From NCBI GenBank assembly GCA_030693335.1, contig JAUYAU010000011.1, positions 1-64,000 on the forward strand: 64,000 nucleotides of DNA, given 5' to 3'. Both the position numbers and the translations under genes were made by a program. Below, piece by piece: positions 16,850 to 25,973 of the stretch. Position 1 is the first letter of the stretch; the number at the start of each line of letters is the position of its first letter. The stretch is from Sulfuricurvum sp. Lineage in GTDB: Bacteria; Campylobacterota; Campylobacteria; Campylobacterales; Sulfurimonadaceae. Below the pieces are notes generated by a model, which did not search any database, was not told the origin of the DNA, and saw nothing but the letters and a program-made list of their open reading frames with translations.

Positions 16850-18463
16850 ATGAAATCGTATTTTACGTTTATCGTCACTTTTTTTCTTCTTGCAAGCAGT
16901 GCCTATGGTGCACCTAAAAAGGATACTGAATTTATAGATGGAGAATCCAAAGAGATAACGATTCAAAATACCGAACATGAACTGGCCAAAATTAAAAAAG
17001 AGTTGACAAAAGACAGCAGTATTTGGACCAAGAGTTACAATTCTTATATGGCCTATCAAGAATCGCGTAAAAGTTTACGGGAGGTTCAGCGACGTATCAT
17101 TGAGCTGAAAGATCGCCGTGCTACAACCGAGAGACGATTGGAAATTGAGGCTTTACAAGCCAAAGAAAAAATTTTATTGGATCAAATTGATGGCTTTAGA
17201 ATGCAAGGAACCTCTCCTTTTGCCAGTTTGCTAAAACCTGATGCTGTTGAAGAAGCCCCTAAGATTAGCAATCCATTTGGGATTATTACCGGATTGTCGT
17301 ATATTAAGCGTCTAAACAGTCAGTATAAAGATTATAAAGTCAAAGCGGAGGAACTTCGAGAACTTACAGATATTATGGAGCGTCAAGTTGCATTATATCG
17401 GCTGCTAACGAAGCTAAATCCCAAAGCAGATTATGAAGTAGAGCTTGATGCGACGCTGTTGCAAATAGAAAAATTCAAACTCGCTCTTGATACCCTTACC
17501 TCCACAGCAGATGTTTATGGCAAACGCGTTGAATCCATTGAGGCAAAAATCAACAAAGAGATTAAAGATCAAATCTATAAATTATTGAATATCGGCTCGG
17601 TTATCATTGTATTGTTTATGATCGCATTTTTAATCAAGCGAATTGTCAAACGGTACATTACGGATAATGAACGTTTTTATATGGCCAATAAGATTTTAAC
17701 GTTTGTAACGGTAACTTTAGTCATTGTTGTTCTGCTTTTTACTTTTATGGACAATGTCAGTTATTTGGCAACGGTTTTGGGATTCGCTTCTGCGGGTCTT
17801 GCTATTGCTTTACGTGACTGGTTTATGTCTATAATAGGGTGGTTTGTGATTGTTTTTGGAGGATCAATTAATGTTGGTGATCGTATCCGCGTTGAAAAAG
17901 ACGGTATGGTTTACGTAGGGGATGTATTGGACATTTCTCTTCAAAGAATGACCATACATGAAGATGTGACATTGACCACAGTGATGCAGAACAGACGTGC
18001 AGGACGAATTGTATTTATTCCGAATAATTATATTTTTACCTCACTGATTGCCAATTACACACATGGAACACTCAATACAGTATGGGATGGAGTAGACATT
18101 ACAATAACGTTTGACTCAAATCATAAAAAAGCAGTTCATATCGCGAAAGAAATATGTCGTAAATATGCCAAGGGATATACTGAAATAACGCGTAAACAGA
18201 TTAATAAGTTGCGAGATCGGTACAGTTTAAAAAATGCAAATGTGGAACCGAGAATTTTTACGTTTATTGAATCTAACGGCTTAAAAGTAAGTGCATGGTA
18301 TCTGACAAATGCCTATGCGACATTGACGCTTCGCAGCACAATATCAGCGGACATTATTGACGCATTCAATGCCGAATATGACATTAGGATAGCCTATCCT
18401 ACTCAAACATTTTACACAGGTCCCATTGAGAAAAAACAGCAGCCTGTTATGGAAGACGCATGA
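16850..18463 (+). CDS. MscS-family mechanosensitive channel with N-terminal coiled-coil region
   Basis: A 537-residue protein with a signal peptide (about 1-21, cleavage near AYG), a charged periplasmic region with coiled coil (about 35-250), two or more membrane segments (about 245-265 and 280-300), and the pore helix plus MscS beta domain (about 300-500; VLGFASAGLAIALRDWFMSI and GGSINVGDRIRV). It should open under membrane tension to release solutes. It is larger than E. coli MscS (286 residues) because of the periplasmic extension, so partner binding or cargo specificity may differ. The stop overlaps mtaB by 4 bases. Confidence 0.88.
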   Translation: MKSYFTFIVTFFLLASSAYGAPKKDTEFIDGESKEITIQNTEHELAKIKKELTKDSSIWTKSYNSYMAYQESRKSLREVQRRIIELKDRRATTERRLEIEALQAKEKILLDQIDGFRMQGTSPFASLLKPDAVEEAPKISNPFGIITGLSYIKRLNSQYKDYKVKAEELRELTDIMERQVALYRLLTKLNPKADYEVELDATLLQIEKFKLALDTLTSTADVYGKRVESIEAKINKEIKDQIYKLLNIGSVIIVLFMIAFLIKRIVKRYITDNERFYMANKILTFVTVTLVIVVLLFTFMDNVSYLATVLGFASAGLAIALRDWFMSIIGWFVIVFGGSINVGDRIRVEKDGMVYVGDVLDISLQRMTIHEDVTLTTVMQNRRAGRIVFIPNNYIFTSLIANYTHGTLNTVWDGVDITITFDSNHKKAVHIAKEICRKYAKGYTEITRKQINKLRDRYSLKNANVEPRIFTFIESNGLKVSAWYLTNAYATLTLRSTISADIIDAFNAEYDIRIAYPTQTFYTGPIEKKQQPVMEDA

Positions 18464-19704
18464 AGGAAAAAGTTTATTTTAAAACCTTTGGATGCCGAAC
18501 CAATGTTTATGATTCACAGGTGATGATGGGAGCATTGACACAGTATGAAGTAACGGAGAATGAGAGCGAAGCACATATTGTTGTCGTTAACTCTTGTACG
18601 GTGACCAATGGCGCTGATGTAAGTGTGCGCGGGTACATTAACAGTATCGAAAAGCAGGGAAAAAAGCTCTTTTTAACCGGATGCGGAGCGCATACAAAAG
18701 GGGAAAGTCTTTTTGAGGCGAACAAAGTGCACGGGGTGTTTGGACAGTCCGAAAAAATGAAGATCAATACGCTTCTGTCACAAGAGAACCGTTTTTATGA
18801 AATTGGGGATCTCAATTACATCGATGAAGCAATTGTTGATGAGTTTATCGGAAAATCCAGAGCATTTATCAAGATCCAAGAAGGATGTAATTTTCGATGC
18901 AGTTACTGCATCATTCCTTTTGTACGCGGTGATTCACGTAATATGGATGAAACAAAAATATTAGAGCAAGTGTATCGTTTGGCAAGCAATGGTTTTGGCG
19001 AATTTGTCCTCACCGGAACGAACGTAGGAAGCTATGGGCAAGGCGAGGGGAAAAACATCGCCCAGCTGATGAAAAAAATGTCGATGATCCGAGGGGTTCG
19101 CCGTATCCGTGTTGGAAGTTTAGAACCTATACAGATTAACGAGTCGTTTCGTGAAATTTTGGATGAGCCCTGGTTAGAGCGTCATTTACATATTGCCATC
19201 CAGCACAGTTCCAATCCGATGCTCAAAATTATGAACCGCCGTAACCGTTTTGAGAGTGATGTGGAGCTTTTTGATATGCTCAATGCCAAGGGCTTTGCCT
19301 TGGGTACCGATTTTATCGTTGGGCATCCGGGCGAGACAGATGCATTGTGGGAAGAAGCGATGAAAAACGTCGCACAGCTTCATTTGACCCATATCCATCC
19401 TTTTACCTATTCCAAGCGAGACGGAACGCCAAGCGCTACAATGAAGCCTGAAGTTAACGGATCGGTTTCCAATCTCCGTATGCGTGAGTTAACTGCATTG
19501 ATTGAAAAAAATAACCGTCTATTCCGCCAAAACGTAAAAGTTCCATTGGATGTTTTGGTAGAGTCTCAGAGCAATGGAACTTATAGCGGACTGGATCAGT
19601 TTTTCAATAAAATTTTGATTCAGTCAAATGAAGATTTGTCCGGAAATTGGATTCAAATCGAAAAATATGAGGTAGCAGATGAACATAACGTGGCCCAATT
19701 CTAA
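18460..19704 (+). CDS. mtaB: MtaB, tRNA t6A37 methylthiotransferase
   Basis: A 414-residue radical SAM methylthiotransferase. The N-terminal UPF0004 domain supplies cluster cysteines in FGCRTN (C11), NSCTVTN and TGCGAH. The radical SAM cluster is C143-C147-C150 (in GCNFRCSYCIIPFVRG). A TRAM-like segment closes the protein. The FGCRTN start and overall form fit MtaB (ms2t6A37 synthesis) better than MiaB or RimO. It acts on tRNAs first modified by the TsaE-dependent t6A pathway. The end overlaps the ftsH-like gene by 26 bases. Confidence 0.92.
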   Translation: MKEKVYFKTFGCRTNVYDSQVMMGALTQYEVTENESEAHIVVVNSCTVTNGADVSVRGYINSIEKQGKKLFLTGCGAHTKGESLFEANKVHGVFGQSEKMKINTLLSQENRFYEIGDLNYIDEAIVDEFIGKSRAFIKIQEGCNFRCSYCIIPFVRGDSRNMDETKILEQVYRLASNGFGEFVLTGTNVGSYGQGEGKNIAQLMKKMSMIRGVRRIRVGSLEPIQINESFREILDEPWLERHLHIAIQHSSNPMLKIMNRRNRFESDVELFDMLNAKGFALGTDFIVGHPGETDALWEEAMKNVAQLHLTHIHPFTYSKRDGTPSATMKPEVNGSVSNLRMRELTALIEKNNRLFRQNVKVPLDVLVESQSNGTYSGLDQFFNKILIQSNEDLSGNWIQIEKYEVADEHNVAQF

Positions 19705-21343
19705 TCGTAATCAGCTGATTCTTCTTGTTTCAGGTGGCATTATTGTTCTTTTATTAATCTATGCGTTGTTAAGAGACAGTACAGACACGCTCTCTTTGGC
19801 GGAAGCATCCCATTTAATTGCCACAGGAACAGTAGATCGTGCGGTCATAGATGGTGAATATGTGTATCTCTCTACACGCGATTACGGTGTTGTTAAAATA
19901 CAATCAGCACAATTGTCTCAAGAACTTCTTGCACAGTTAAAAATAGAGCATAAAAGCAGTTATGGCTGGATCATTTTTATTATCATTGTTGGCGGTATTA
20001 TCGGTGCTTTGGGGTGGGTTTATAAGGGACGTTTTGCATTGGGACGTTTGCAATCCGACGAAGAAGTAATGGCAGTCAAAATAAATGAGCCTGAGAGTGT
20101 GGGCAATGCTTCAGTAGTTCCAGTTAAATCGAATGTCCGCTTTAGTGATATCGGTGGGATCAGCGATGTTAAAGAAGAGCTCGAAGAGATTATTGACTTT
20201 TTACGTAATCCAAAACGTTATTACAATTTCGGTGCCCGTATGCCACGCGGTGTTTTGCTGGTAGGCCCTCCAGGGGTGGGAAAAACAATGATTGCCAAAG
20301 CGGTCGCGGCAGAAGCCGATGTTCCCTTTTTCTATCAAAGCGGTGCCTCTTTTGTCCATATTTATGTCGGTATGGGAGCGAAAAGAGTTCATGAGCTGTT
20401 TGCCGCAGCCAAGAAAAATGCCCCCTCTATTATTTTCATTGATGAAATTGATGCAGTAGGAAAAAAGCGTGACGGGGGACGCAACGATGAGCGTGAAGGA
20501 ACTCTCAATCAACTCCTCACAGAGATGGACGGATTTGAAGAGACAGCGGGAATCGTCGTTATAGCGGCAACTAACAATATCGAAGTGATGGACAGCGCAC
20601 TGTTACGCGCGGGACGGTTTGATCGACGTGTGTTTGTTGAATTGCCAACTGCGAGTGAACGCGCTTCCATATTGGAAAAATATCTGCATAATATTCCTCA
20701 TGAGCTCTCCATTGATGAGATTGCTAAAATGACGGTAGGGTTTAATGGTGCCTCTCTTGCGGCACTGACCAATGAAGCGGCCTTGCTGTGTTTGCGTCAG
20801 CGTGAATTTCAAGTGAAAATGGAACATTTTTTGGCAGTCAAAGACAAAGTGATGTTCGGTAAGAAAAAGATAGCGATGCTCTCGCAGCAGCAGCGCCACT
20901 ATCAAGCCCGTTACCAAGCGGGTAAAGTATTTGCGGCTACGTGGTCTGATCTCCCCTATGAAAAGATCACTTTGAGCAATGAAACCATTACCCCTCCCAG
21001 TGCCGAACCGTTGCTAAAACATGAAATCGAGTCTCAAATACGGATACATCTCGCCGGAATTGCTGCTTGTGATCTTCGTTTTGGTGAACACGCTTCCAAT
21101 GCATCCCATGATGTTACGGCTGTGCGCGAATTAGCTCACAGTATGATTTATGAGTATGGTATGGGACCTTCACTTCTCGCAAAGGAAAGTGACTGCAGTG
21201 CTTTAATTGATCGATTGTACGTAGAGATCAAAACACTTTTACAACGCTATGACAGCAGTGTTGATAAGCTCGAAGCTATTTTGAGCGATTATGAGCAGAT
21301 ATCTAAAGCATTGGCAAAAGAGACGATGAATGACATTCTATAG
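19679..21343 (+). CDS. FtsH-like membrane AAA ATPase with inactivated zinc-protease motif
   Basis: A 554-residue FtsH-family protein with membrane segments at about 12-31 and 96-118 and an AAA domain (about 150-370; GPPGVGKTM, IIFIDEIDAVG, RAGRFDRRV). In true FtsH the next domain has HExGH; here the aligned residues are Y412-Q413-A414-G415-K416, so both histidines and the catalytic glutamate are gone. The third zinc-ligand aspartate (ASHDVTAV) and the EYGMGP motif remain. It should be an ATP-driven unfoldase or chaperone without peptidase activity. GAGGT before the ATG supports the start. I recall a similar short FtsH paralogue in Helicobacter at the same position. Confidence 0.88.
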   Translation: MNITWPNSNRNQLILLVSGGIIVLLLIYALLRDSTDTLSLAEASHLIATGTVDRAVIDGEYVYLSTRDYGVVKIQSAQLSQELLAQLKIEHKSSYGWIIFIIIVGGIIGALGWVYKGRFALGRLQSDEEVMAVKINEPESVGNASVVPVKSNVRFSDIGGISDVKEELEEIIDFLRNPKRYYNFGARMPRGVLLVGPPGVGKTMIAKAVAAEADVPFFYQSGASFVHIYVGMGAKRVHELFAAAKKNAPSIIFIDEIDAVGKKRDGGRNDEREGTLNQLLTEMDGFEETAGIVVIAATNNIEVMDSALLRAGRFDRRVFVELPTASERASILEKYLHNIPHELSIDEIAKMTVGFNGASLAALTNEAALLCLRQREFQVKMEHFLAVKDKVMFGKKKIAMLSQQQRHYQARYQAGKVFAATWSDLPYEKITLSNETITPPSAEPLLKHEIESQIRIHLAGIAACDLRFGEHASNASHDVTAVRELAHSMIYEYGMGPSLLAKESDCSALIDRLYVEIKTLLQRYDSSVDKLEAILSDYEQISKALAKETMNDIL

Positions 21344-21845
21344 TGGTTTCTCACTGACCAATGATCGCCGTTTTTTTGGGCCGTTTGTGCGTGAAAGTGG
21401 CTATACCGTTGCAGGATTTAGCTACGGTGCGATCAAAGCAGCATTACATGCGGCAAATTCTATGAGCCGCATAGACACTTTACAGCTTTTTTCCCCTGCC
21501 TTTTTTCAAACTAAAAAATCCTCTTTTAAACGTCTTCAGCTTAGCTCCTTTTCAACGGACAGCGAAGGTTATTTTCTTCGTTTTATAGAGGGATGTTTTG
21601 CTCCCTATGAGGTTCAAGATGTTGAAATGAAAATAGGAACTGTCGATGAGCTTAATGAGCTCTTGAATTTTGTATGGAATGAAGACCTAATGGATAAGAT
21701 TATAGATAAAGGGATAAAAATTGAGGTTTATTTAGGGCTCGAAGATGCGATTATCGATGTGTCAGGAGCAAAAGAGTTTTTTTTACCCTATGCAACAGTG
21801 ACCACAGTTCGCAGAGGAAACCATTTTCTACAGGAGTGTAAATGA
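21330..21845 (+). CDS. bioV: BioV-type pimeloyl-ACP methyl ester carboxylesterase
   Basis: A 171-residue alpha/beta hydrolase that matches the BioV form found in Campylobacterota: GFSYGAIKAA with nucleophile S31, KRLQL, IKIEVYLGLEDAIID with D139, and a terminal GNHFLQ with H165. BioV cleaves the methyl ester of pimeloyl-ACP, ending the disguised fatty acid route to biotin. It is shorter than E. coli BioH (about 256 residues). Overlaps of 14 bases with the ftsH-like gene and 4 with the Mog gene indicate a common transcript. No other biotin genes are present here. Confidence 0.85.
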   Translation: MTFYSGFSLTNDRRFFGPFVRESGYTVAGFSYGAIKAALHAANSMSRIDTLQLFSPAFFQTKKSSFKRLQLSSFSTDSEGYFLRFIEGCFAPYEVQDVEMKIGTVDELNELLNFVWNEDLMDKIIDKGIKIEVYLGLEDAIIDVSGAKEFFLPYATVTTVRRGNHFLQECK

Positions 21846-22363
21846 TTAAAATCGGGATTATCACAGCATCAGATCGTGCCAGTGCAGGAATTTATGAAGA
21901 CATATCGGGTGTGGCGATTCAGGATACAATGAAAGCATATTTAAAAAGTGAGCATGAGATTGTTTATCGCTGTATTCCTGATGTACAAGATACGATTGAA
22001 GAGACGATGAGGGAGCTGTGCGATGTGCACGGGTGCTGTCTTGTGGTGACAACAGGAGGAACAGGCCCTGCAAAACGAGATGTGACCCCAGAAGCTACTG
22101 AAAATGTCTGTGAGAAGATGATGCCTGGATTCGGTGAGTTGATGCGCTCTGTGAGCCTAAAATATGTCCCAACAGCGATTTTATCACGACAAACAGCAGG
22201 TATTCGAGGAAAATCACTTATCATTAATCTTCCTGGGAAACCCAAATCGATTCGCGAGTGTCTGGATGCCGTTTTTCCTGCTGTACCGTACTGTATCGAT
22301 CTGATTGAGGGGCCGTATTTGGAGTGCAATGAAGAGGTTATTAAAGCATTTCGACCCAAATAA
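21842..22363 (+). CDS. mogA: MogA/MoaB-family molybdopterin adenylyltransferase
   Basis: A 173-residue MoCF-fold protein with TTGGTGPAKRDVTPEAT (about 74-90) and a LPGKPKSIRECLDAV segment (about 133-147). MogA adenylates molybdopterin before molybdate insertion; MoaB paralogues are close in sequence, but RDVTPEAT and the size fit MogA. The product would serve molybdoenzymes such as the nitrate reductase encoded at 42062-44083. Confidence 0.9.
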   Translation: MIKIGIITASDRASAGIYEDISGVAIQDTMKAYLKSEHEIVYRCIPDVQDTIEETMRELCDVHGCCLVVTTGGTGPAKRDVTPEATENVCEKMMPGFGELMRSVSLKYVPTAILSRQTAGIRGKSLIINLPGKPKSIRECLDAVFPAVPYCIDLIEGPYLECNEEVIKAFRPK

Positions 22364-22374
22364 TAACATAATAT

Positions 22375-22453
22375 CTCAACTTCCACACATAGATTCCAGT
22401 AAAAACACTAGCAAAATACATCAAATAGTTAGGTTTTATGTGCGAAAGTTGAG
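22375..22453. repeat. Long-spaced inverted repeat upstream of the cytochrome c promoter
   Basis: CTCAACTTCCACACAT (22375-22390) and ATGTGCGAAAGTTGAG (22438-22453) are inverted copies matching at 14 of 16 positions, separated by 47 bases. The right arm ends one base before the first TATAAT (22455), so it covers the -35 zone. This could be a pair of operator half-sites or a long hairpin ending mogA transcription. Confidence 0.55.
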
Positions 22454-22454
22454 T

Positions 22455-22470
22455 TATAATAATATATAAT
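22455..22470 (+). promoter_or_regulatory. Promoter for the cytochrome c gene (two overlapping -10 boxes)
   Basis: TATAAT occurs at 22455-22460 and again at 22465-22470, 30-45 bases before the ATG at 22500. CGGAGG at 22487-22492 is a strong ribosome binding site. Confidence 0.6.
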
Positions 22471-22499
22471 GGTTCAAATATTAGTTCGGAGGTTTTATA

Positions 22500-22922
22500 A
22501 TGAAAACACGTGATGTATTGGTAATTGGATTCGCAGCTTTGTTAATGTCAAGTTACTGCAGTGCAAAAGATTTGGAAACGCCCAGTATGATTTATAAAAA
22601 CAATTGTGCAGCGTGTCACGGTGAGAAAGCTGATGGAGTTAAAAAACTCAAAGGGGCATCGGGTATTACGACCAAACAAAGAGCTGCACTTGATGTGGCA
22701 TCGAAAGGACAATATTATGTTTGCGGCGTAGCGTTGAATACTTTCACAGAAAAGGAACTTGTTCGCAAATTGCAAGATATCAGAAGCAAAAATTTTGACG
22801 GCAAATCGTATCATGCAGTGATGAATAGAAATTTGAAGAAAGTCGAAGAGCGTGAAGGTCAGATTACCGATGAAAAAATGGCGAAATACATTTATACTAC
22901 TTTCGGATTCGGTAGCAAATAA
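22500..22922 (+). CDS. Small periplasmic c-type cytochrome
   Basis: A 140-residue protein with a signal peptide (about 1-22) and a single haem attachment site C36-A-A-C39-H40. The rest fits a class I cytochrome c fold, with candidate axial Met near VMNRNLKKVEE and a C-terminal helix KMAKYIYTTFGF. It should carry electrons in the periplasm; the partner is not shown by the context. It appears to be a single-gene unit with its own promoter, upstream of atpB. Confidence 0.85.
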   Translation: MKTRDVLVIGFAALLMSSYCSAKDLETPSMIYKNNCAACHGEKADGVKKLKGASGITTKQRAALDVASKGQYYVCGVALNTFTEKELVRKLQDIRSKNFDGKSYHAVMNRNLKKVEEREGQITDEKMAKYIYTTFGFGSK

Positions 22923-22995
22923 TTTGGATTTAGTGGAATTTAATCTCTAACGCATTATAATCACGCCAATATTACCGGCAAAGGAACGCTATCTC

Positions 22996-23673
22996 ATGGG
23001 CGAATTGTTTACTTTCTTTGGTCTTTACAGAGAAGATCATGTTTTTATCTTTCTAACACATATGTTGCTTGCAGCGGGAATTGTCATCATTCTTGCGCGT
23101 ATGGCAACGGCTAATCTTCGTTTGGTTCCAACGGGAACACAGAACGTTTTGGAAGCATATCTTAACGGTGTTTTGGCAATGGGAACAGATGTTATGGGTA
23201 AAACAGAAGCGCGTCGTTACCTTCCTTTGGTCGCAACGATCGGTTTGTTCGTAGGTGTTGCAAACATAATCGGAATTATTCCCGGTTTTGAAGCACCGAG
23301 TGCCTTTTTGGATTTCACTCTTGCGCTTGCATTGGTTGTTTTTACCTATTACAATTTCGAGGGTATCCGTCGTAATGGATTAATCACTTATTTCAAACAC
23401 TTCATGGGCCCTGTATGGTGGTTGGCATGGTTGATGTTCCCGATCGAGATCGTTTCTCACATCTCTCGTGTTATCTCTTTGAGTTTCCGTTTGTTCGGTA
23501 ATGTCAAAGGGGATGATATGTTCTTGATGGTTATTTTGATGTTGGCTCCATGGTTATTGCCAATGATCCCTTTTGCGCTTTTGACTTTCATGGCATTTTT
23601 ACAAGCGTTTATTTTTATGATGCTTACCTATGTTTATCTTGGTGGTGCAGTACTTCTTAGCGACGATCACTAA
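22996..23673 (+). CDS. atpB: F1Fo ATP synthase subunit a
   Basis: A 225-residue Fo subunit a with five or six membrane helices. The conserved helix [20 protein letters not shown] contains the essential arginine (in SLSFRLFGN) that works opposite the c-ring carboxylate. The C-terminal [20 protein letters not shown] motif is typical. The gene stands apart from other atp genes, as in other Campylobacterota. Confidence 0.96.
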   Translation: MGELFTFFGLYREDHVFIFLTHMLLAAGIVIILARMATANLRLVPTGTQNVLEAYLNGVLAMGTDVMGKTEARRYLPLVATIGLFVGVANIIGIIPGFEAPSAFLDFTLALALVVFTYYNFEGIRRNGLITYFKHFMGPVWWLAWLMFPIEIVSHISRVISLSFRLFGNVKGDDMFLMVILMLAPWLLPMIPFALLTFMAFLQAFIFMMLTYVYLGGAVLLSDDH

Positions 23674-23682
23674 GAACTTTTT

Positions 23683-23970
23683 ATGAAATCCTGCAATACA
23701 CGTAACTTGCTTTTAAGCTTCCTTATAGGGGCTTCTTGGGGATTTGCGATTATTGGTACTTGGGTAACGTTTCAATCTTTTATCTTCTTGGGCATTATTA
23801 CCGCGTTATTGTTCGCTTTTCTTTTCCTCTTTATAGCCTTGTTCTCGATTGTTATTTTGGAAAACCTTTCCATGTCTCGTGATCGTCATTATGAGGTATT
23901 AAAACAGACTGCGATTTTAATCGAAATACGTGATGCCCTGAATTCCAATTCGTCACAAGCGCGAGAGTGA
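23683..23970 (+). CDS. Small two-span membrane protein of unknown function
   Basis: A 95-residue protein with two hydrophobic segments (about 10-30 and 34-60) and a charged C-terminal tail (MSRDRHYEVLKQTAILIEIRDALN) likely in the cytoplasm. I do not recognise a family. It starts 10 bases after atpB and overlaps the thiE-like gene by 4 bases (GTGA), so it is probably translated from the same message. A role in ATP synthase assembly is possible from position only. Confidence 0.7.
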   Translation: MKSCNTRNLLLSFLIGASWGFAIIGTWVTFQSFIFLGIITALLFAFLFLFIALFSIVILENLSMSRDRHYEVLKQTAILIEIRDALNSNSSQARE

Positions 23971-24518
23971 AGTCCTATTTAATTACAGATCCTCTCTTTT
24001 ACGGTCATTCTGTGGAAACGTTGACTGATCGTTTAAAGGGTGTGCTCGATCGCCATACTCCGGATTACGCCCTATTTCGTGACAAAGAAACTCCTTTTTA
24101 CCCTGAACTTGCACGTGTATTTATTGATACATGCCGAGAGAATAAGGTCCCTCATGTGCTGGTGCATGGGGATGCGCTTATTGCTTATCAAGCAGGGGCA
24201 GACGGTGTGCATCTCACCTCTCATCAATTTACTGAAATTGGGCATGCAAAATCGCGAGGGTTGTATGTGGTTGTAAGTACTCATACCCACATGGAAGCTC
24301 TAATGGCACAAGGTTTAGGAGCAGATGCTGTGACCTACAGCCCTATTTTTGCTTCTCCACATAAAGGAGAACCCAAGGGTTTAGAGGATTTAAAAGCAAT
24401 TGTGGATAAAATGGAAATACCTATTTTTGCATTGGGCGGAATTCTTTCTCAAGAGCAGATAAACGAAGTCGAAGCAGTCGGTGCCTACGGATTTGCATCG
24501 ATACGATATTTTATTTAA
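23967..24518 (+). CDS. Thiamine phosphate synthase-like protein
   Basis: A 183-residue TIM-barrel protein of the ThiE/TenI superfamily starting at GTG 23967. Matches include YLITDP at the N-terminus, [35 protein letters not shown] and ALGGI. These cover the pyrophosphate-binding and substrate loops of ThiE, which joins the thiazole and pyrimidine halves of thiamine. It is a little shorter than typical ThiE (about 210 residues), and a TenI-like regulatory or isomerase role cannot be excluded. Confidence 0.72.
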   Translation: MKSYLITDPLFYGHSVETLTDRLKGVLDRHTPDYALFRDKETPFYPELARVFIDTCRENKVPHVLVHGDALIAYQAGADGVHLTSHQFTEIGHAKSRGLYVVVSTHTHMEALMAQGLGADAVTYSPIFASPHKGEPKGLEDLKAIVDKMEIPIFALGGILSQEQINEVEAVGAYGFASIRYFI

Positions 24519-24534
24519 TAAGGAATCTATCAAT

Positions 24535-25965
24535 ATGTTTGAAACCATTATCGGATTAGAAGTACACGTTCAACTTAATACCGAGTCTAAACTTTTTTGT
24601 GCATGCCCTACGAGCTTTAATCACGAACAAAACACGAATACATGTCCGATGTGTTTGGCTCTTCCGGGTGCATTGCCGGTATTGAACAAAGAAGCGCTGC
24701 GAAAAGCCGGGATGTTTGGCACCGCTGTTAACGCTACGATCAACCGAACGAGCTTCTTTGACCGTAAAAGTTATTTTTATCCTGACAGCCCTACTGCTTA
24801 TCAAATTACGCAGCTGTACACTCCGATCGTTGAACATGGAAAATTAACGGTTGACTTTGAAGACGGAAGCCAAAAAACGATCCGCATCAACCGTGCCCAT
24901 ATCGAGTCCGATGCGGGGAAAAATATCCATGAGGGTTCCATCTCCAAAGTGGATTTGAACCGTGCGGGAACACCGTTGGTGGAGATTGTCTCAGAGCCGG
25001 ATATGCGTTCTGCAGAAGAAGCGATTTTGTATCTTAAAAAGTTGCATTCGATTGTCCGTTATTTGGACATCAGTGATGCTAACATGCAAGAGGGATCGTT
25101 TCGTGTTGACGTCAACGTCTCTATTCGTCCAAAGGGTGATGAAAAGCTTTATACACGTGTCGAGATTAAAAATATTAACAGCTTCCGATTTATTCAAAAA
25201 GCAATTGAACTGGAAGTAGCACGTCAACGAGAGGCATGGGAAGACGGATTGTATGAGCAAGAGATTGTCCAAGAGACACGTCTTTTTGATCAAACAAAGC
25301 AAGAAACCCGCTCAATGCGCGGCAAAGAGGGGGCAGCGGACTATCGCTATTTTCCTGAACCTGATTTGCTCAAAGTAGTGGTAGATGATGCTATGTACAG
25401 TACGATGCGCAACATTCCAGAGCTTCCGGATGCTAAAAAAGAGCGTTTTGTGAGTGAGTTTGGTGTTCGTCCTTACGATGCGGCGGTGGTTACGGCGACA
25501 TTGGAAAGTGCTCACTATTTTGAAGCGATGCTGGCATGCGGTATTACGGCGCGCAATGCTATCACGTGGCTGACGGTAGAGTTGCAAGGACGTTTGAGCG
25601 GCGGAATGAGTGCGGTGGATTCCGTTGTGGATGCCCTGACGCTTGGAACACTTGTAAAGCGCATTGAGGAGAACATTATCAGCGGTAAAGCCGCTAAAGA
25701 GATTTTGGACTATTTACTCAGTAATAATGGCGGGAATGTGGATGCAATTATCGACACATTGGGTCTGAAGCAAGTGAGCGATACAGGTGCACTTGAAGCG
25801 TTGATCGATGAAATTTTGACAGCTAATGCGGATAAAGTAGCCGAATACAAATCGGGTAAAGATAAGCTGTTCGGATTTTTTGTGGGTCAAGCGATGAAGG
25901 CATCCAAAGGTTCGGCGAACCCTAATACCCTCAACGAGATTCTTCAAGCCAAACTGGCTCAATAA
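24535..25965 (+). CDS. gatB: Asp-tRNA(Asn)/Glu-tRNA(Gln) amidotransferase subunit B
   Basis: A 476-residue GatB starting at ATG 24535 with AAGGA upstream; an earlier in-frame start would overlap the previous gene and lacks a site. Signatures: [34 protein letters not shown] (zinc site), [19 protein letters not shown], and [10 protein letters not shown]. The C-terminal YqeY-like tail runs from about 330. It is the kinase/transamidase subunit of GatCAB, needed because Campylobacterota mischarge tRNA-Gln and often tRNA-Asn. Confidence 0.97.
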   Translation: MFETIIGLEVHVQLNTESKLFCACPTSFNHEQNTNTCPMCLALPGALPVLNKEALRKAGMFGTAVNATINRTSFFDRKSYFYPDSPTAYQITQLYTPIVEHGKLTVDFEDGSQKTIRINRAHIESDAGKNIHEGSISKVDLNRAGTPLVEIVSEPDMRSAEEAILYLKKLHSIVRYLDISDANMQEGSFRVDVNVSIRPKGDEKLYTRVEIKNINSFRFIQKAIELEVARQREAWEDGLYEQEIVQETRLFDQTKQETRSMRGKEGAADYRYFPEPDLLKVVVDDAMYSTMRNIPELPDAKKERFVSEFGVRPYDAAVVTATLESAHYFEAMLACGITARNAITWLTVELQGRLSGGMSAVDSVVDALTLGTLVKRIEENIISGKAAKEILDYLLSNNGGNVDAIIDTLGLKQVSDTGALEALIDEILTANADKVAEYKSGKDKLFGFFVGQAMKASKGSANPNTLNEILQAKLAQ

Positions 25966-25973
25966 GAATTTTC

